Counted from the first letter of the stretch, positions 28,546 through 37,555 are shown. The stretch: DNA of 64,000 nt from Streptococcus equinus (GCF_900101445.1 NZ_FNKE01000002.1:62001-126000), one strand, 5' to 3'. Translations and numbers: made by a program. Notes: generated by a model from the letters alone, not told the origin.

Positions 28546-29499
28546 ATGGACAAGTGGCAAGAGTTGACTGTTGAGGTCTTGCGTGATGCAGAAGAGGCTG
28601 CGTCAAATATTTTGATTGAATTGGGTAGTCAAGGGGTTGCTATCGATGATAGTGCTGATTATCTTGGTCATGTTGGGAAATACGGAGAAGTTTTCCCAGA
28701 AATTAAACAAGTGGAAACTGTGAAAATTACAGCTTACTACCCTGAACACATTGACATTGAAGAAGTTGAAAAAGAAGCGTCTAAACGTTTGGCTGAATTG
28801 ACACATTTTGGTGTGGATGCTGGTGAGGTTCACTATGAGACACAAGAATTGGCTGAGCAAGATTGGGCTGAAAATTGGAAGAAATATTATGAGCCAACAC
28901 GTATTAGCCATGATTTGACAATTGTTCCAAGTTGGACAGATTATGAAGCTGGTTCAGGTGAAAAGACGATTCGTCTTGACCCAGGTATGGCTTTTGGTAC
29001 AGGAACTCACCCAACGACAAAAATGAGTCTTTTTGCGCTTGAACAAGTGCTTCGTGGTGGAGAAACTGTGATTGATGTGGGAACTGGTTCAGGTGTGCTT
29101 TCAATTGCAAGTTCACTTCTTGGGGCAAAAGATATCTACGCTTATGACCTTGATGAAGTAGCTGTGCGCGTGGCGCAAGAGAACATTGACCTTAATGATA
29201 ACACTGAAAATATTCACGTGGCTACTGGTAACCTTTTGCAAGGTGTAGACATTCAAGCTGACGTTATTGTGGCAAATATCCTTGCGGATATCTTGGTTAA
29301 CATGACCGAAGATGCTTATCGTCTTGTGAAAGATGAAGGCTACCTTATCATGTCAGGAATTATCTCTGATAAATGGGAAATGGTTCGTAAGTCAGCTGAA
29401 GACGCAGGATTCTTCCTTGAAACACACATGGTTCAAGGCGAATGGAATGCTTGTGTTTTCAAAAAAACAGATGATATTTCAGGTGTAATTGGAGGATAA
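28546..29499 (+). CDS. prmA: Ribosomal protein L11 methyltransferase
   Basis: A 317-residue S-adenosylmethionine enzyme that methylates lysines and the N-terminus of ribosomal protein L11. The start is ATG 28546 ([21 protein letters not shown]), giving the standard length; the frame runs upstream to 28477 but that extension is not family-like. The SAM site is [15 protein letters not shown] followed by [13 protein letters not shown], and [10 protein letters not shown] is the NPP-like block. No strong Shine-Dalgarno is visible, so translation may depend on the structured leader. Its stop lies beside the rsmE start. Confidence 0.93.
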   Translation: MDKWQELTVEVLRDAEEAASNILIELGSQGVAIDDSADYLGHVGKYGEVFPEIKQVETVKITAYYPEHIDIEEVEKEASKRLAELTHFGVDAGEVHYETQELAEQDWAENWKKYYEPTRISHDLTIVPSWTDYEAGSGEKTIRLDPGMAFGTGTHPTTKMSLFALEQVLRGGETVIDVGTGSGVLSIASSLLGAKDIYAYDLDEVAVRVAQENIDLNDNTENIHVATGNLLQGVDIQADVIVANILADILVNMTEDAYRLVKDEGYLIMSGIISDKWEMVRKSAEDAGFFLETHMVQGEWNACVFKKTDDISGVIGG

Positions 29500-30243
29500 A
29501 TGCAACAATATTTTGTAGCTGGACAGGCTCAAGATGTGGTGACAATCACAGATAAAGACACGGTTAAACACATGTTCAACGTCATGCGCTTGACTGAAGA
29601 TGAAGAAGTGGTGCTAGTTTTTGATGACCATATCAAACGTTTGGCAAAGGTTATCGACAGTGCTGAGCATCGTTTTGAAATCCTTGAAGAACTTGATAGC
29701 AATGTTGAAATGCCAGTTGAAGTGACGATTGCTGCTGGTTTTCCAAAAGGAGATAAGTTAGAATTTCTAGCTCAAAAAGGGACTGAGCTTGGCATGGCAA
29801 ATCTCTGGGCTTTTCCTGCGGATTGGTCTGTCGTCAAATGGGATGGCAAGAAATTAGCTAAAAAAGCAGACAAGTTAGCAAAAATTGCTCTTGGTGCTGC
29901 GGAGCAAAGTAAACGTAATCGCATCCCGCAAGTGACTCTTTTTGAGAAAAAAGCTGCCTTTCTAGCAGAATTAGAACAGTTTGATAAGATTTTTATCGCT
30001 TATGAAGAATCTGCTAAAGAAGGCGAGACAGCTGTTTTAGCGCGTGAACTGTCACAAGTTAAAGCAGGAGAGAAAATTCTTTTCATTTTCGGTCCAGAAG
30101 GTGGAATTTCACCAGAAGAAATTACAGCGTTTGAGGAAAAAGGTGGGCTGAAAATTGGCTTAGGTCCGCGTATCATGCGTGCAGAGACAGCGCCGCTTTA
30201 TGCCTTATCAAGTGTCAGCTATGCTTTAGAATTACTAAAATAA
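29500..30243 (+). CDS. rsmE: 16S rRNA m3U1498 methyltransferase
   Basis: A 247-residue SPOUT-class enzyme methylating U1498 in 16S rRNA. The start follows the prmA stop directly, with GGAGG inside the end of prmA. The trefoil-knot SAM motif is FGPEGGISPEEITAFEEKG and LGPRIMRAETAPLYALS, and SKRNRIPQV is the central block. It forms a two-gene rRNA/r-protein modification operon with prmA, a common arrangement in Firmicutes. Confidence 0.94.
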   Translation: MQQYFVAGQAQDVVTITDKDTVKHMFNVMRLTEDEEVVLVFDDHIKRLAKVIDSAEHRFEILEELDSNVEMPVEVTIAAGFPKGDKLEFLAQKGTELGMANLWAFPADWSVVKWDGKKLAKKADKLAKIALGAAEQSKRNRIPQVTLFEKKAAFLAELEQFDKIFIAYEESAKEGETAVLARELSQVKAGEKILFIFGPEGGISPEEITAFEEKGGLKIGLGPRIMRAETAPLYALSSVSYALELLK

Positions 30244-30277
30244 GAGTGAGATTTTTCTCGCTCTTATTATATTTTTT
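30239..30277 (+). terminator. Terminator of prmA-rsmE
   Basis: TAAGAGTGAG (30241-30250) pairs with CTCGCTCTTA (30258-30267) with one G-U, followed by a T-rich tract. Confidence 0.8.
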
Positions 30278-30279
30278 AA

Positions 30280-30308
30280 TTGACAGCGCTTTAAAAAATT
30301 TTTATCCT
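30280..30308 (+). promoter_or_regulatory. Promoter of the LacI-family regulator gene
   Basis: TTGACA (30280-30285), a 17-base spacer and TATCCT (30303-30308). AGCGCTTT within the spacer is a weak cre half-site. Confidence 0.6.
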
Positions 30309-30339
30309 AGAGATAACGATTTCAAGATGAGGATAGAAA

Positions 30340-31353
30340 ATGACAACGATAAAGGATGTAGCAAAGCTTGCTGGCGTCTCTACGTCGACAGCCTCAAGAG
30401 CTTTGCATAACAGTGACATGATTAGTGAAGCAACTAAGGAACGCGTTCGTCGTGCCATGCAAGAATTAGATTATTCACCAAATTATTCTGCGCAAAATTT
30501 GGTGAATCGCACGACTAACACCATTGGGATTGTGCTACCAGTTCGTGAGAGCCAAGATTCTCTTGGTAATAACCCCTTTTTCATGCAGATTATCCAAGGT
30601 ATTTCAAGTGTTTGTAGTGAGAATGATTACATGGTTAGCTTGGCAAGTGGGCGCACGCCAGAAGAACTGCGCAAAAATTGTCAGGCACTGATTCGTAGCG
30701 GCAATATTAGCAAATTTATCTTTTTGTATTCGCACAAAGATGACCCAGTTTTTGATTTTGTGAGAAAGCAGAAGAAAGTTTCTTGTGTAGTTGTCGGAAG
30801 TTCTTATGAAAAAATCGCCTCAAAATCTGTTCAATTTGTGGATAATGACAACCATCAGGCGGGGCGAGACGTTGCCGAATTTATGGTGAATAAAGGTTTT
30901 GAACATCTTGTTTTTGCCTATACTGACATGAACGAATTGGTGCAGACTGAGCGTTATCAAGGCTATCAGGAATATTTAGAAGAACAGCAAAAAGACAGTT
31001 TGTCTCTTCATTTTTCAAGGGTCAAAGAAGATGAGAATATTCTTAAGCTGCAGCAGTTTTTAGCTGAGCATCCTAAAACGCAAGCCTTTATTGCTTGTGA
31101 TGATATCATGGCTATTCGTTTGCAACGCTTGTTTAAAAATAGCAAACAAGAAAAGTCTTATGCCGTGATTAGCTTTAACAATTCTTTGATTACAGAAATT
31201 GCCAATCCAGCTTTGACATCGGTTGATATTTTTCCTTATCAGCTTGGTGAGAAAGCTGCGCAATTACTTTTGGAAAAATCTAGAAAAAGCGCAAGCCAGA
31301 AAGTTATCATTCCTCATCAAATCATCGAAAGAGAATCAACGATTGCATTTTAA
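30340..31353 (+). CDS. LacI/GalR-family repressor (MalR-like)
   Basis: A 337-residue repressor with an N-terminal helix-turn-helix and hinge (TTIKDVAKLAGVSTSTASRALHN) and a periplasmic-binding-protein-like sensor domain (NTIGIVLP onward). GAGGATAG precedes the ATG. The PTS gene begins 260 bases downstream and has a perfect 16-bp palindrome in its leader, the kind of site LacI proteins bind. The pair resembles maltose regulator/transporter pairs of streptococci. It lacks traits that would mark it as CcpA. The inducer is not predictable from sequence. Confidence 0.88.
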   Translation: MTTIKDVAKLAGVSTSTASRALHNSDMISEATKERVRRAMQELDYSPNYSAQNLVNRTTNTIGIVLPVRESQDSLGNNPFFMQIIQGISSVCSENDYMVSLASGRTPEELRKNCQALIRSGNISKFIFLYSHKDDPVFDFVRKQKKVSCVVVGSSYEKIASKSVQFVDNDNHQAGRDVAEFMVNKGFEHLVFAYTDMNELVQTERYQGYQEYLEEQQKDSLSLHFSRVKEDENILKLQQFLAEHPKTQAFIACDDIMAIRLQRLFKNSKQEKSYAVISFNNSLITEIANPALTSVDIFPYQLGEKAAQLLLEKSRKSASQKVIIPHQIIERESTIAF

Positions 31354-31363
31354 TTAAAAAAAT

Positions 31364-31420
31364 AAAAGAGTAAAGAAAGCTTTTTTTCATTGGGAAAAAG
31401 TCTCTTTGCTCTTTTTTGTT
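31364..31420 (+). terminator. Terminator of the LacI-family gene
   Basis: AAAGAGTAAAGA near 31365-31376 pairs with TCTTTGCTCTTT near 31403-31414, then a T run. Confidence 0.65.
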
Positions 31421-31433
31421 TTAAAAAAATTCT

Positions 31434-31502
31434 CGAAAACGCTTTACAAAATAAAAATACGTGCTATAATAAAATCATCAAAAGCAACGCAAACGTTTGC
31501 GT
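31434..31502 (+). promoter_or_regulatory. cre, promoter and LacI operator of the PTS gene
   Basis: CGAAAACGCTTTACA (31434-31448) is a good cre overlapping the -35 TTTACA (31443-31448). The -10 TATAAT is at 31465-31470. ACGCAAACGTTTGCGT (31487-31502) is a perfect 16-bp palindrome just after the expected start, a typical LacI-family operator. Together they predict dual control by CcpA and the upstream repressor. Confidence 0.78.
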
Positions 31503-31616
31503 AAATTATTCAACTCAAAAATCATTTATTTTACACAAATCAAGTAATATTAGTGACGTTCTTGCTTGATTTGTAAAGCAAATGGTTTCCGAGAAAAAGT
31601 TTTAAGGAGTCGTTTC

Positions 31617-33797
31617 ATGAAGAAGGCATTTAAAAAATTGACAAGCTTCGAATTTTGGCAAAAATTCGGTAAATGCTTGATGGTTGTTATTGCCGTTATG
31701 CCGGCAGCCGGTTTGATGGTTAGTATTGGTAACTCGCTCCCGCTAATCAATGCTGACTCAGCTGTACTTGCTACTGTTGGTAATGTTATCGCACAAATTG
31801 GTTGGGGGATTATCAATAACCTTCACATTTTGTTCGCTCTAGCTATTGGTGGTAGCTGGGCAAAAGAACGTGCTGGTGGTGCATTCGCCGCTGGTATCGC
31901 ATTTATTCTTATCAACTTGATCACTGGTCACGTTTACGGTGTATCACTTGATATGATTGCTGATAGTAAAAGTGTTGTTCACAATGTTCTTGGTGGCAAG
32001 ATGCTTGTCTCTGACTACTTTGTTAATGTGCTTGGTCAACCAGCGCTTAACATGGGTGTCTTTGTAGGTATTATCTCAGGTTTTGTTGGGGCAACAGCTT
32101 ACAATAAATACTATAACTACCGCAAATTGCCTGATGTTCTTTCATTCTTCAATGGTAAACGTTTCGTACCATTCGTTGTTATTTATCGTTCAGTTCTTGT
32201 TGGTTTGTTCATGGCACTTGTTTGGCCAATTATCCAATCAGGAATTAATGGATTTGGTATGTGGATTGCGTCATCACAAAACTCAGCTCCATTCTTAGCA
32301 CCATTCTTGTATGGTACTTTGGAACGTTTGCTTCTTCCATTTGGTCTTCACCACATGATTACTATCCCAATGAACTACACTTCACTTGGTGGTACTTATG
32401 AAATCTTGACTGGTGCTCAAAAAGGTACTGAAGTCTTTGGTCAAGACCCACTTTGGTTAGCATGGGTAACAGACCTTATCAACCTTAAAGGTTCAAATCC
32501 TTCAGATTACCATCACCTTATGGCAACTGTAACACCTGCCCGCTTCAAAGTCGGACAAATGATTGGTGCAACTGGTACACTTATGGGGCTTAGCCTTGCA
32601 ATGTACCGTAACGTTGATCCAGACAAGAAGAAAAAATACACTGCGATGTTTATCTCAACAGCAGCTGCTACATTCTTGACAGGTGTTACTGAACCAATCG
32701 AATACATGTTTATGTTTGTCGCAATGCCACTTTATGTTGTATACGCACTTGTACAAGGGGTGACATTTGCTCTTGCTGATTTAGTTAACCTTCGTCTCCA
32801 TTCATTTGGTAATATCGAACTTTTGACACGTACACCAATGGCTCTTAAAGCAGGTCTTGGTGGAGATTTAATTAACTTTGTTATTTGCTGTATCTTATCA
32901 GGTGTTGTGATGTACTTCATCGCAGACTTTATGATTAAGAAATTTAACTTTGCCACTCCAGGTCGTAACGGTAATTACGATGACATGGATGATGACGCTG
33001 CTGCATCAACAACTGGTGCGACAGTATCTGCAAACTCTCAAATCGTTCAAATCATTAATCTCCTTGGTGGCCGCGATAACATTGAAGATGTTGATGCTTG
33101 TATGACACGACTTCGTGTAACTGTCAAAGATGTCGCACGAGTTGGTGATGAAGAAACTTGGAAAAAAGCTGGTGCTATGGGTCTCATTATCAAAGGCTCT
33201 GGTGTTCAAGCTGTTTACGGACCAAAAGCAGATATCTTGAAATCTGATATTCAAGACCTTCTTGATTCTGGTGCTGAAATTCCAACAATCGACTTAGCAG
33301 AAGTTAAAGGTAATGATGTTACAAAAGTCTCATATAAAGGTGTCACAGAAGATGTCCTATCAATCGCAGATGGTGAAGTAAAACCAATCACAGCTGTTAA
33401 AGATCCCGTATTTTCAGCTAAAATGATGGGTGATGGCTTCGCTGTTGAACCAGAAAATGGTAATGTTTATGCACCTGTGTCAGGTATTGTCACAAGTGTC
33501 TTCCCGACTAAACATGCCTTTGGATTATTGACTGATAGTGGTCTTGAAGTTCTTGTTCACATCGGACTTGATACTGTTGCTCTTAACGGTGTGCCATTCT
33601 CTGTTAAAGTAGCAGAAGGTCAACGTGTTCAAGCAGGTGATCTTTTGGTGGTAGCTGACTTGGCAGCTATCAGTTCAGCAGGACGTGAAACGACAATCAT
33701 TGTTGCCTTCACAAATACAGCAGAAATTAAAGCAGTCAATTTAACACAAACAGGAAAAGTTTCTGCTAAAACACCTGTTGCAAAAGTAGAACTTTAA
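31617..33797 (+). CDS. PTS sugar transporter EIICBA, glucose/maltose class
   Basis: A 726-residue permease-kinase that imports and phosphorylates a sugar. The ATG at 31617 (MKKAFKKLTSFEFWQKFGK) has AAGGAG seven bases upstream. An EIIC membrane domain occupies about 1-450, EIIB about 475-550 with Cys495 in DACMTRLRV, and EIIA about 590-726 with His648 in VLVHIGLDT. The single-chain CBA order fits the glucose-family transporters called MalT or PtsG in streptococci. The upstream LacI-family regulator and operator favour maltose, but glucose specificity cannot be excluded. Confidence 0.9.
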   Translation: MKKAFKKLTSFEFWQKFGKCLMVVIAVMPAAGLMVSIGNSLPLINADSAVLATVGNVIAQIGWGIINNLHILFALAIGGSWAKERAGGAFAAGIAFILINLITGHVYGVSLDMIADSKSVVHNVLGGKMLVSDYFVNVLGQPALNMGVFVGIISGFVGATAYNKYYNYRKLPDVLSFFNGKRFVPFVVIYRSVLVGLFMALVWPIIQSGINGFGMWIASSQNSAPFLAPFLYGTLERLLLPFGLHHMITIPMNYTSLGGTYEILTGAQKGTEVFGQDPLWLAWVTDLINLKGSNPSDYHHLMATVTPARFKVGQMIGATGTLMGLSLAMYRNVDPDKKKKYTAMFISTAAATFLTGVTEPIEYMFMFVAMPLYVVYALVQGVTFALADLVNLRLHSFGNIELLTRTPMALKAGLGGDLINFVICCILSGVVMYFIADFMIKKFNFATPGRNGNYDDMDDDAAASTTGATVSANSQIVQIINLLGGRDNIEDVDACMTRLRVTVKDVARVGDEETWKKAGAMGLIIKGSGVQAVYGPKADILKSDIQDLLDSGAEIPTIDLAEVKGNDVTKVSYKGVTEDVLSIADGEVKPITAVKDPVFSAKMMGDGFAVEPENGNVYAPVSGIVTSVFPTKHAFGLLTDSGLEVLVHIGLDTVALNGVPFSVKVAEGQRVQAGDLLVVADLAAISSAGRETTIIVAFTNTAEIKAVNLTQTGKVSAKTPVAKVEL

Positions 33798-33847
33798 GCT
33801 TATATTACTAATAGTGATAAAGAGATTTGGGTTAAAACTAAATAGAA

Positions 33848-33884
33848 GGGAGTCCGGGGTAGACATCTCGGACTCTCCTTTAAC
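33848..33884 (+). promoter_or_regulatory. Hairpin between PTS gene and following gene
   Basis: GGAGTCCG (33849-33856) pairs with CGGACTC plus CC (33869-33878), with a short TTTAA after it. The stem is strong but the T run weak, so partial termination is likely, leaving the next gene at lower expression. Confidence 0.55.
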
Positions 33885-33899
33885 TTGAGGAGAAAGGAC

Positions 33900-34715
33900 A
33901 TGGCAAAATTTTTAACACTTAATACGCATTCTTGGTTAGAGGCAAATTCGTTAAAAAAATTATTCGATTTGGCAGAAAATATTTACATTGAGAATTATGA
34001 TGTCATTTGTCTTCAAGAAATTAACCAAGACATTCGAGGCTTAGCTGCAAAAGATGTGGAAGGGTATGAAAAATTACCTGGTAGCCCAGAATTACACCGT
34101 GATAATTATGCTCTTCAATTGGTCAATTACCTCAGAAGCCAAGGAAGACATTATTATTGGTCTTGGGCTTATAACCATATTGGATATGATAAGTACAATG
34201 AAGGTGTTGTGATTTTATCGAAAAATCCAATTAAGGTAAAAGATATTCTTGTCTCAGCGGTGGATGATGAGCATGATTATCATACTAGACGTGTCCTAGC
34301 GGCTGAGACTGAAGTTGATGGCAAACCAGTTACCGTGGTGAGCCTTCATATGTCTTGGTTCGGTAAAGGATTTGAAAGTGAATGGGCAAAGTTAGAAAAA
34401 GCGCTCAGCGATTTTCCTAAACCACTTGTCCTTATGGGAGATTTCAACAATCCTACCGATACGGCTGGCTATGACATGATTTTAAACAGCCCGCTTGAGT
34501 TGCAAGATAGTCACAAAGTGGCTAAATCCATTCAAGGTGATCACACCATTATCGAAGATATTGATGGCTGGGAAGGCAATAAACAGTCACTCAAGGTTGA
34601 TCACGTTTTTACAAGTAAAGAAATTGAGATTCAATCCTCAACCGTTGTCTTTGATGGCGGTGAATCTCCAATCGTCAGTGACCATTTCGGTCTTGCTGTC
34701 GAACTTAACTACTAA
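33900..34715 (+). CDS. Endonuclease/exonuclease/phosphatase-fold protein
   Basis: A 271-residue cytosolic protein of the metal-dependent EEP superfamily. GAGGAGAAAGGAC sets the start at ATG 33900 (MAKFLTLNTHSWLEAN). Catalytic landmarks are the glutamate in ICLQEIN, LHMSWFGKG, MGDFNNP and the C-terminal IVSDHFGL with Asp and His. Members cleave nucleic acids, phosphoesters or sphingomyelin; this short non-secreted form probably acts on a small phosphoester. Repeated linkage to a PTS gene hints at a sugar-phosphate substrate, which is inference only. Confidence 0.82.
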   Translation: MAKFLTLNTHSWLEANSLKKLFDLAENIYIENYDVICLQEINQDIRGLAAKDVEGYEKLPGSPELHRDNYALQLVNYLRSQGRHYYWSWAYNHIGYDKYNEGVVILSKNPIKVKDILVSAVDDEHDYHTRRVLAAETEVDGKPVTVVSLHMSWFGKGFESEWAKLEKALSDFPKPLVLMGDFNNPTDTAGYDMILNSPLELQDSHKVAKSIQGDHTIIEDIDGWEGNKQSLKVDHVFTSKEIEIQSSTVVFDGGESPIVSDHFGLAVELNY

Positions 34716-34749
34716 TTAATTCTACCTCCTAATTATTTGTTTGTTTTTT

Positions 34750-34777
34750 AAAGCGCCCTTGTCCCGGGGCGCTTTTG
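34750..34777 (+). terminator. Terminator after the EEP-fold gene
   Basis: AAGCGCCC (34751-34758) pairs with GGGCGCTT (34767-34774), followed by TTGATG; an A/T-rich stretch precedes it. Confidence 0.7.
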
Positions 34778-34861
34778 ATGTGTAAAAAAAACACCTTGGT
34801 AAAAGGCGTTTTAAAATATAAACAAATCTAAAATTAGTTATTTACTATAATTTGATTTTAG

Positions 34862-35015
34862 AAATATTGCGAGCTTTGCTCTCGATAGAGTGATATTTTC
34901 CACCGTGGTGAAAGTGGCTGAAATAATGATAAATCAGCCACCGGGAAGTTTTGAGACTTTAGGCTCAAAACTTAGGCATGGAATTTCGAAGGAATTCGCT
35001 GCCGACCATACCACC
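34862..35015. other. Nested multi-hairpin element (structured RNA or small dispersed repeat)
   Basis: No gene is present, but the sequence folds into a consistent nested structure. A first stem AAATAT/ATATTT (34862-34898) contains GAGC/GCTC. GTGGT (34905-34909) then closes on ACCAC (35010-35014) around three arms: GTGGCTGA/TCAGCCAC (34914-34941), AAGTTTTGAG/CTCAAAACTT (34946-34973) and GGCA/TGCC (34975-35003) with GAATT/AATTC inside. TATAAT lies at 34846-34851 but no clear -35. It sits between convergent genes. I cannot assign a family; both a non-coding RNA and a MITE- or BOX-like repeat are possible. Confidence 0.5.
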
Positions 35016-35052
35016 TAAGGGAAGTATCAGAAAAAAATTTTGTTATATATTT

Positions 35053-36090
35053 TTATTCCACAATTGGGCTTTTTAGGTAAGCGTCAACAAGGCGTTCTGT
35101 TGCTTGGACAGAGTCGATGTGTGTGCGTTCATATGAGTGGCTTGATTCGATGCCTGCGCCAAAGAGGGCGTGTTTGACTTCGGCACCTGCACGAAGGGCA
35201 GCAGAGGCATCACTACCATAGTATGGGTAGATGTCCAATTTGTATGGGATTTTATTTTCTTCAGATAGGGCAACAAGGTGTTGGCGGAGTTCGTAGTTAT
35301 AAGGTCCAGAACCGTCTTTGACACAGATTGAAACGCTGTATTCATCTGTTTGTTGGTCGTCACCCATAGCCCCCATGTCAACTGAAAGGTATTCGACTGT
35401 TGCAGCTGGAATGCTTGAGTTAGCACCGTGACCGAGTTCTTCGAAAGCAGAGAAGTAGAAGTGAGTTGTGTATGGCAAAGTGATATTTTGAGCTTTGTAT
35501 TCTTTGAGCAATTCAATGAGAATGGCTGCTGATACTTTGTCATCCAAGTGACGTGATTTGATGAAACCTGATTCGGTAACAACCACGCGTGGGTCAAATG
35601 AGATAAAGTCCCCAACTTCGATACCAAGAGCGCGTGTTTCTTTTTCGTTGGTTACTTTTTCATCTAGACGAACTTCCATGTTAGCTTGATTGCGTTCAGC
35701 AGTTCCAGCATCTTTGTAGACATGAACAGAAGTTTGGTGCATAAGGATTGTACCACTAATTTTTTTACCATTTTTGGCAACGTGGATAGTACAATTTTCA
35801 CCTTCGATAGCGTTGTAGACAAAGCCACCGATAAGGTCCATTTTAAGGCGACCGTCTGGTTTGACAGCTCGCACCATGGCACCAAGGGTATCAAGGTGAG
35901 CTGTGACCACGCGGTGTTTGCTGTCATCTTTACCAGTGACAGTGACCATAACGCCACCTTTATTTGTGCGGACAGGAGCGTAGCCAAAGCTTTCAAGCTC
36001 AGCAATCACGTAATTCATAATGTGGCTTGTGTAGCCAGTAGGTGAAGGGATATTTGCAAGTTTTGTAATGTAATCAACTGTTGTTTTCAT
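35053..36090 (-). CDS. M42-family metallo-aminopeptidase
   Basis: A 345-residue cytosolic dinuclear-metal peptidase of family M42 (tetrahedral aminopeptidases). Metal and catalytic landmarks in order are TAHLDTLGAM (His and Asp), SRHLDDKVSA (Asp), FEELGHGANSS (two Glu), SVDMGA (Asp) and HSYERTH (His). The sequence differs clearly from streptococcal PepA as I remember it, so it is called only M42. It probably trims peptides; a role on another amide or sugar substrate cannot be excluded. A hairpin-forming repeat lies in its 5' leader. Confidence 0.88.
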   Translation of the reverse strand: MKTTVDYITKLANIPSPTGYTSHIMNYVIAELESFGYAPVRTNKGGVMVTVTGKDDSKHRVVTAHLDTLGAMVRAVKPDGRLKMDLIGGFVYNAIEGENCTIHVAKNGKKISGTILMHQTSVHVYKDAGTAERNQANMEVRLDEKVTNEKETRALGIEVGDFISFDPRVVVTESGFIKSRHLDDKVSAAILIELLKEYKAQNITLPYTTHFYFSAFEELGHGANSSIPAATVEYLSVDMGAMGDDQQTDEYSVSICVKDGSGPYNYELRQHLVALSEENKIPYKLDIYPYYGSDASAALRAGAEVKHALFGAGIESSHSYERTHIDSVQATERLVDAYLKSPIVE

Positions 36091-36116
36091 TGTCTCTCCA
36101 ATACCATCTAGTCATT

Positions 36117-36150
36117 TGTCGGACATTTCCGACAGTCTAATGTCATTATA
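36117..36150 (-). promoter_or_regulatory. Promoter -10 and inverted repeat before the M42 peptidase gene
   Basis: On the minus strand TATAAT lies at 36145-36150. TGTCGGA (36117-36123) and TCCGACA (36128-36134) form a perfect 7-bp repeat around CATT just downstream, placed like a repressor operator. Confidence 0.5.
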
Positions 36151-36189
36151 ACATTTATTTGCGACTTTGTTTCTGACGAAGAAAAAAAG

Positions 36190-36660
36190 TCATTTTGACT
36201 GAGGCGTAAAGTTTTGAAAATGGTCTACGATAACTTCTGCTAGTCGTTCAATATCTGAGCTTGTGCCGCGGAGTTCAAAGTCCCCAAGCATGGGAAATCC
36301 AAAGCGGTTGGCGTATTGTTTGGCTGTTAAGCAGTACTGTTCATTGAAATTGCGGTTGCCTGAGCCGATAATACCAAAACACTGTTTGTCATTATCATGG
36401 GCAGCAATGAAATCTCCAAGTGGGGTTGTCAAAATCTCAACATCACCAGAGTCAACGCCATTGCCACCTTCTAGGTAGGTCGGCAGAATTGCCACAAAAG
36501 GTGAGGCAATGGGAAAGGTTTCGTGGTTAAGATCCTTGATATTGATGGCTTTACTAGAGAGTTGATAATGGTTCTGAAGATATTCTCCTAAACGTTTCAC
36601 AAAGCTCTGGACATTGCCACTTAAGCTAATGTAGACGATGGTTAGTGTTTTTTCTGTCAT
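36190..36660 (-). CDS. nrdI: NrdI-type flavodoxin
   Basis: A 156-residue flavodoxin that in class Ib ribonucleotide reductase supplies oxidant for assembling the Mn(III)2-tyrosyl cofactor of NrdF. The start is 36660 ([21 protein letters not shown]) with GAGGTG upstream; the frame extends further without a site. The phosphate-binding loop is SLSGNVQSF and the [19 protein letters not shown] block is diagnostic for NrdI. nrdE, nrdF and nrdH are not in this window, so it stands alone, as NrdI paralogues do in some streptococci. Confidence 0.85.
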   Translation of the reverse strand: MTEKTLTIVYISLSGNVQSFVKRLGEYLQNHYQLSSKAINIKDLNHETFPIASPFVAILPTYLEGGNGVDSGDVEILTTPLGDFIAAHDNDKQCFGIIGSGNRNFNEQYCLTAKQYANRFGFPMLGDFELRGTSSDIERLAEVIVDHFQNFTPQSK

Positions 36661-36787
36661 AAGACACCTCATGTGAATAGTGTTTTTAGCCAATTTACCA
36701 TAATGAAAGGGCAGAGACAAATGATTAGCTTGGAGAAATTAGTTGGATTTTAAATGTGATCTTTTAAAAAGTTTGCTCTTTTAAAAT

Positions 36788-36823
36788 AAAAGACTAGACT
36801 TATCAAAATACCTGTGATATACT
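36788..36823 (+). promoter_or_regulatory. Promoter and GntR operator candidate of the beta-glucoside PTS genes
   Basis: AAAGACTAGACTT starts at 36788 and overlaps a weak -35 (TAGACT, 36795-36800). Seventeen bases on is an extended -10, TGATATACT (36815-36823). The same motif recurs at 39211, which points to the GntR regulator at 40604. Confidence 0.6.
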
Positions 36824-36891
36824 TTTTGTAAAGATGTTGGGGAGTGAAAACATCTTTAGCTAATATTTATATTCAAAAAGGGAGAATGCCC

Positions 36892-37206
36892 ATGTCAAAA
36901 GCATTAATTATTTGTGTTGCTGGAATGTCATCATCACTTATGGCTCAAAAAACAACAGAATTCTTCAAAAATCAAGGTAAAGATATTACTGTTGAAGCGA
37001 TTAGCTCTAACGAAGGTGAGCGCGTGATTACGGATGCTACTTATGATTTGTATCTTGTTAGCCCTCAAGCAACTATGTACTACAACCAATTTGCGACTGC
37101 TGGTGAAAAATCAGGACGACCAGTCGTTAAAGTGCCACCACAAGCTTATGTTCCAATTCCAATGGGAGTTGAAAAAATGGCTAACTTAATTTTAGAAAGC
37201 ATTTAA
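36892..37206 (+). CDS. PTS EIIB, lactose/cellobiose family
   Basis: A 104-residue cytosolic phosphotransfer subunit. The start is the ATG at 36892 (MSKALIICVAGMSSSLMAQ), seven bases after GGAG; an ATG at 36886 is too close. Cys8 followed by AGMSSS forms the phosphate-binding P-loop of the lac/cel EIIB family. The IIA gene follows after 16 bases and the IIC gene is at 39283. The context of a GH1 phospho-glucosidase suggests beta-glucosides such as cellobiose. Confidence 0.92.
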   Translation: MSKALIICVAGMSSSLMAQKTTEFFKNQGKDITVEAISSNEGERVITDATYDLYLVSPQATMYYNQFATAGEKSGRPVVKVPPQAYVPIPMGVEKMANLILESI

Positions 37207-37222
37207 TGAGGGATTGCAAGAT

Positions 37223-37543
37223 ATGACAGAAGAAGAATTACAACTTGCCGCTTTTGAGATTATTTTACACAGTGGAACAGCTAGAACTTACGTTCATGAA
37301 GCTTTTGATGCCATGAAAGAAAGTAAGTTTGAAGTGGTGGAAGAAAAATTAGCTGCTGCTGACGAAGAATTATTACAGGCTCACCATGCCCAAACAGATT
37401 TGCTACAGAAATATGCAAGCGGTACCGAAATTAAAATTGAGATTATTATGGTGCATGCTCAGGATCATTTGATGACGACAATGACTTTAAAAGAAGTTGC
37501 CATTGAGATGATGGGAATGTATCAAAGATTTGCACTTAAATAA
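37223..37543 (+). CDS. PTS EIIA, lactose/cellobiose family
   Basis: A 106-residue trimeric helical phosphocarrier. GAGGGA supports the ATG at 37223 (MTEEELQLAAFEIILHSG) over an in-frame TTG at 37214. His78 in VHAQDHLMTT is the phosphorylated residue, at the same number as in LacF. It passes phosphate from HPr to the adjacent EIIB. It is paralogous to LacF at 60822. Confidence 0.92.
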   Translation: MTEEELQLAAFEIILHSGTARTYVHEAFDAMKESKFEVVEEKLAAADEELLQAHHAQTDLLQKYASGTEIKIEIIMVHAQDHLMTTMTLKEVAIEMMGMYQRFALK

Positions 37544-37555
37544 ATGAAATCAGAT

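Noticed and set aside
34862-35015. Multi-hairpin element as a T-box, tmRNA, RNase P or SRP RNA
   Set aside because: The conserved cores of those RNAs (T-box AGGGTGGNACCGCG, SRP GGAAG/AGCAG loop, tmRNA tRNA-like ends) are not found.
35073-35627. 184-codon frame overlapping the M42 peptidase on the same strand
   Set aside because: It is an out-of-phase reading of a well-supported enzyme and shows no domain or start signal.
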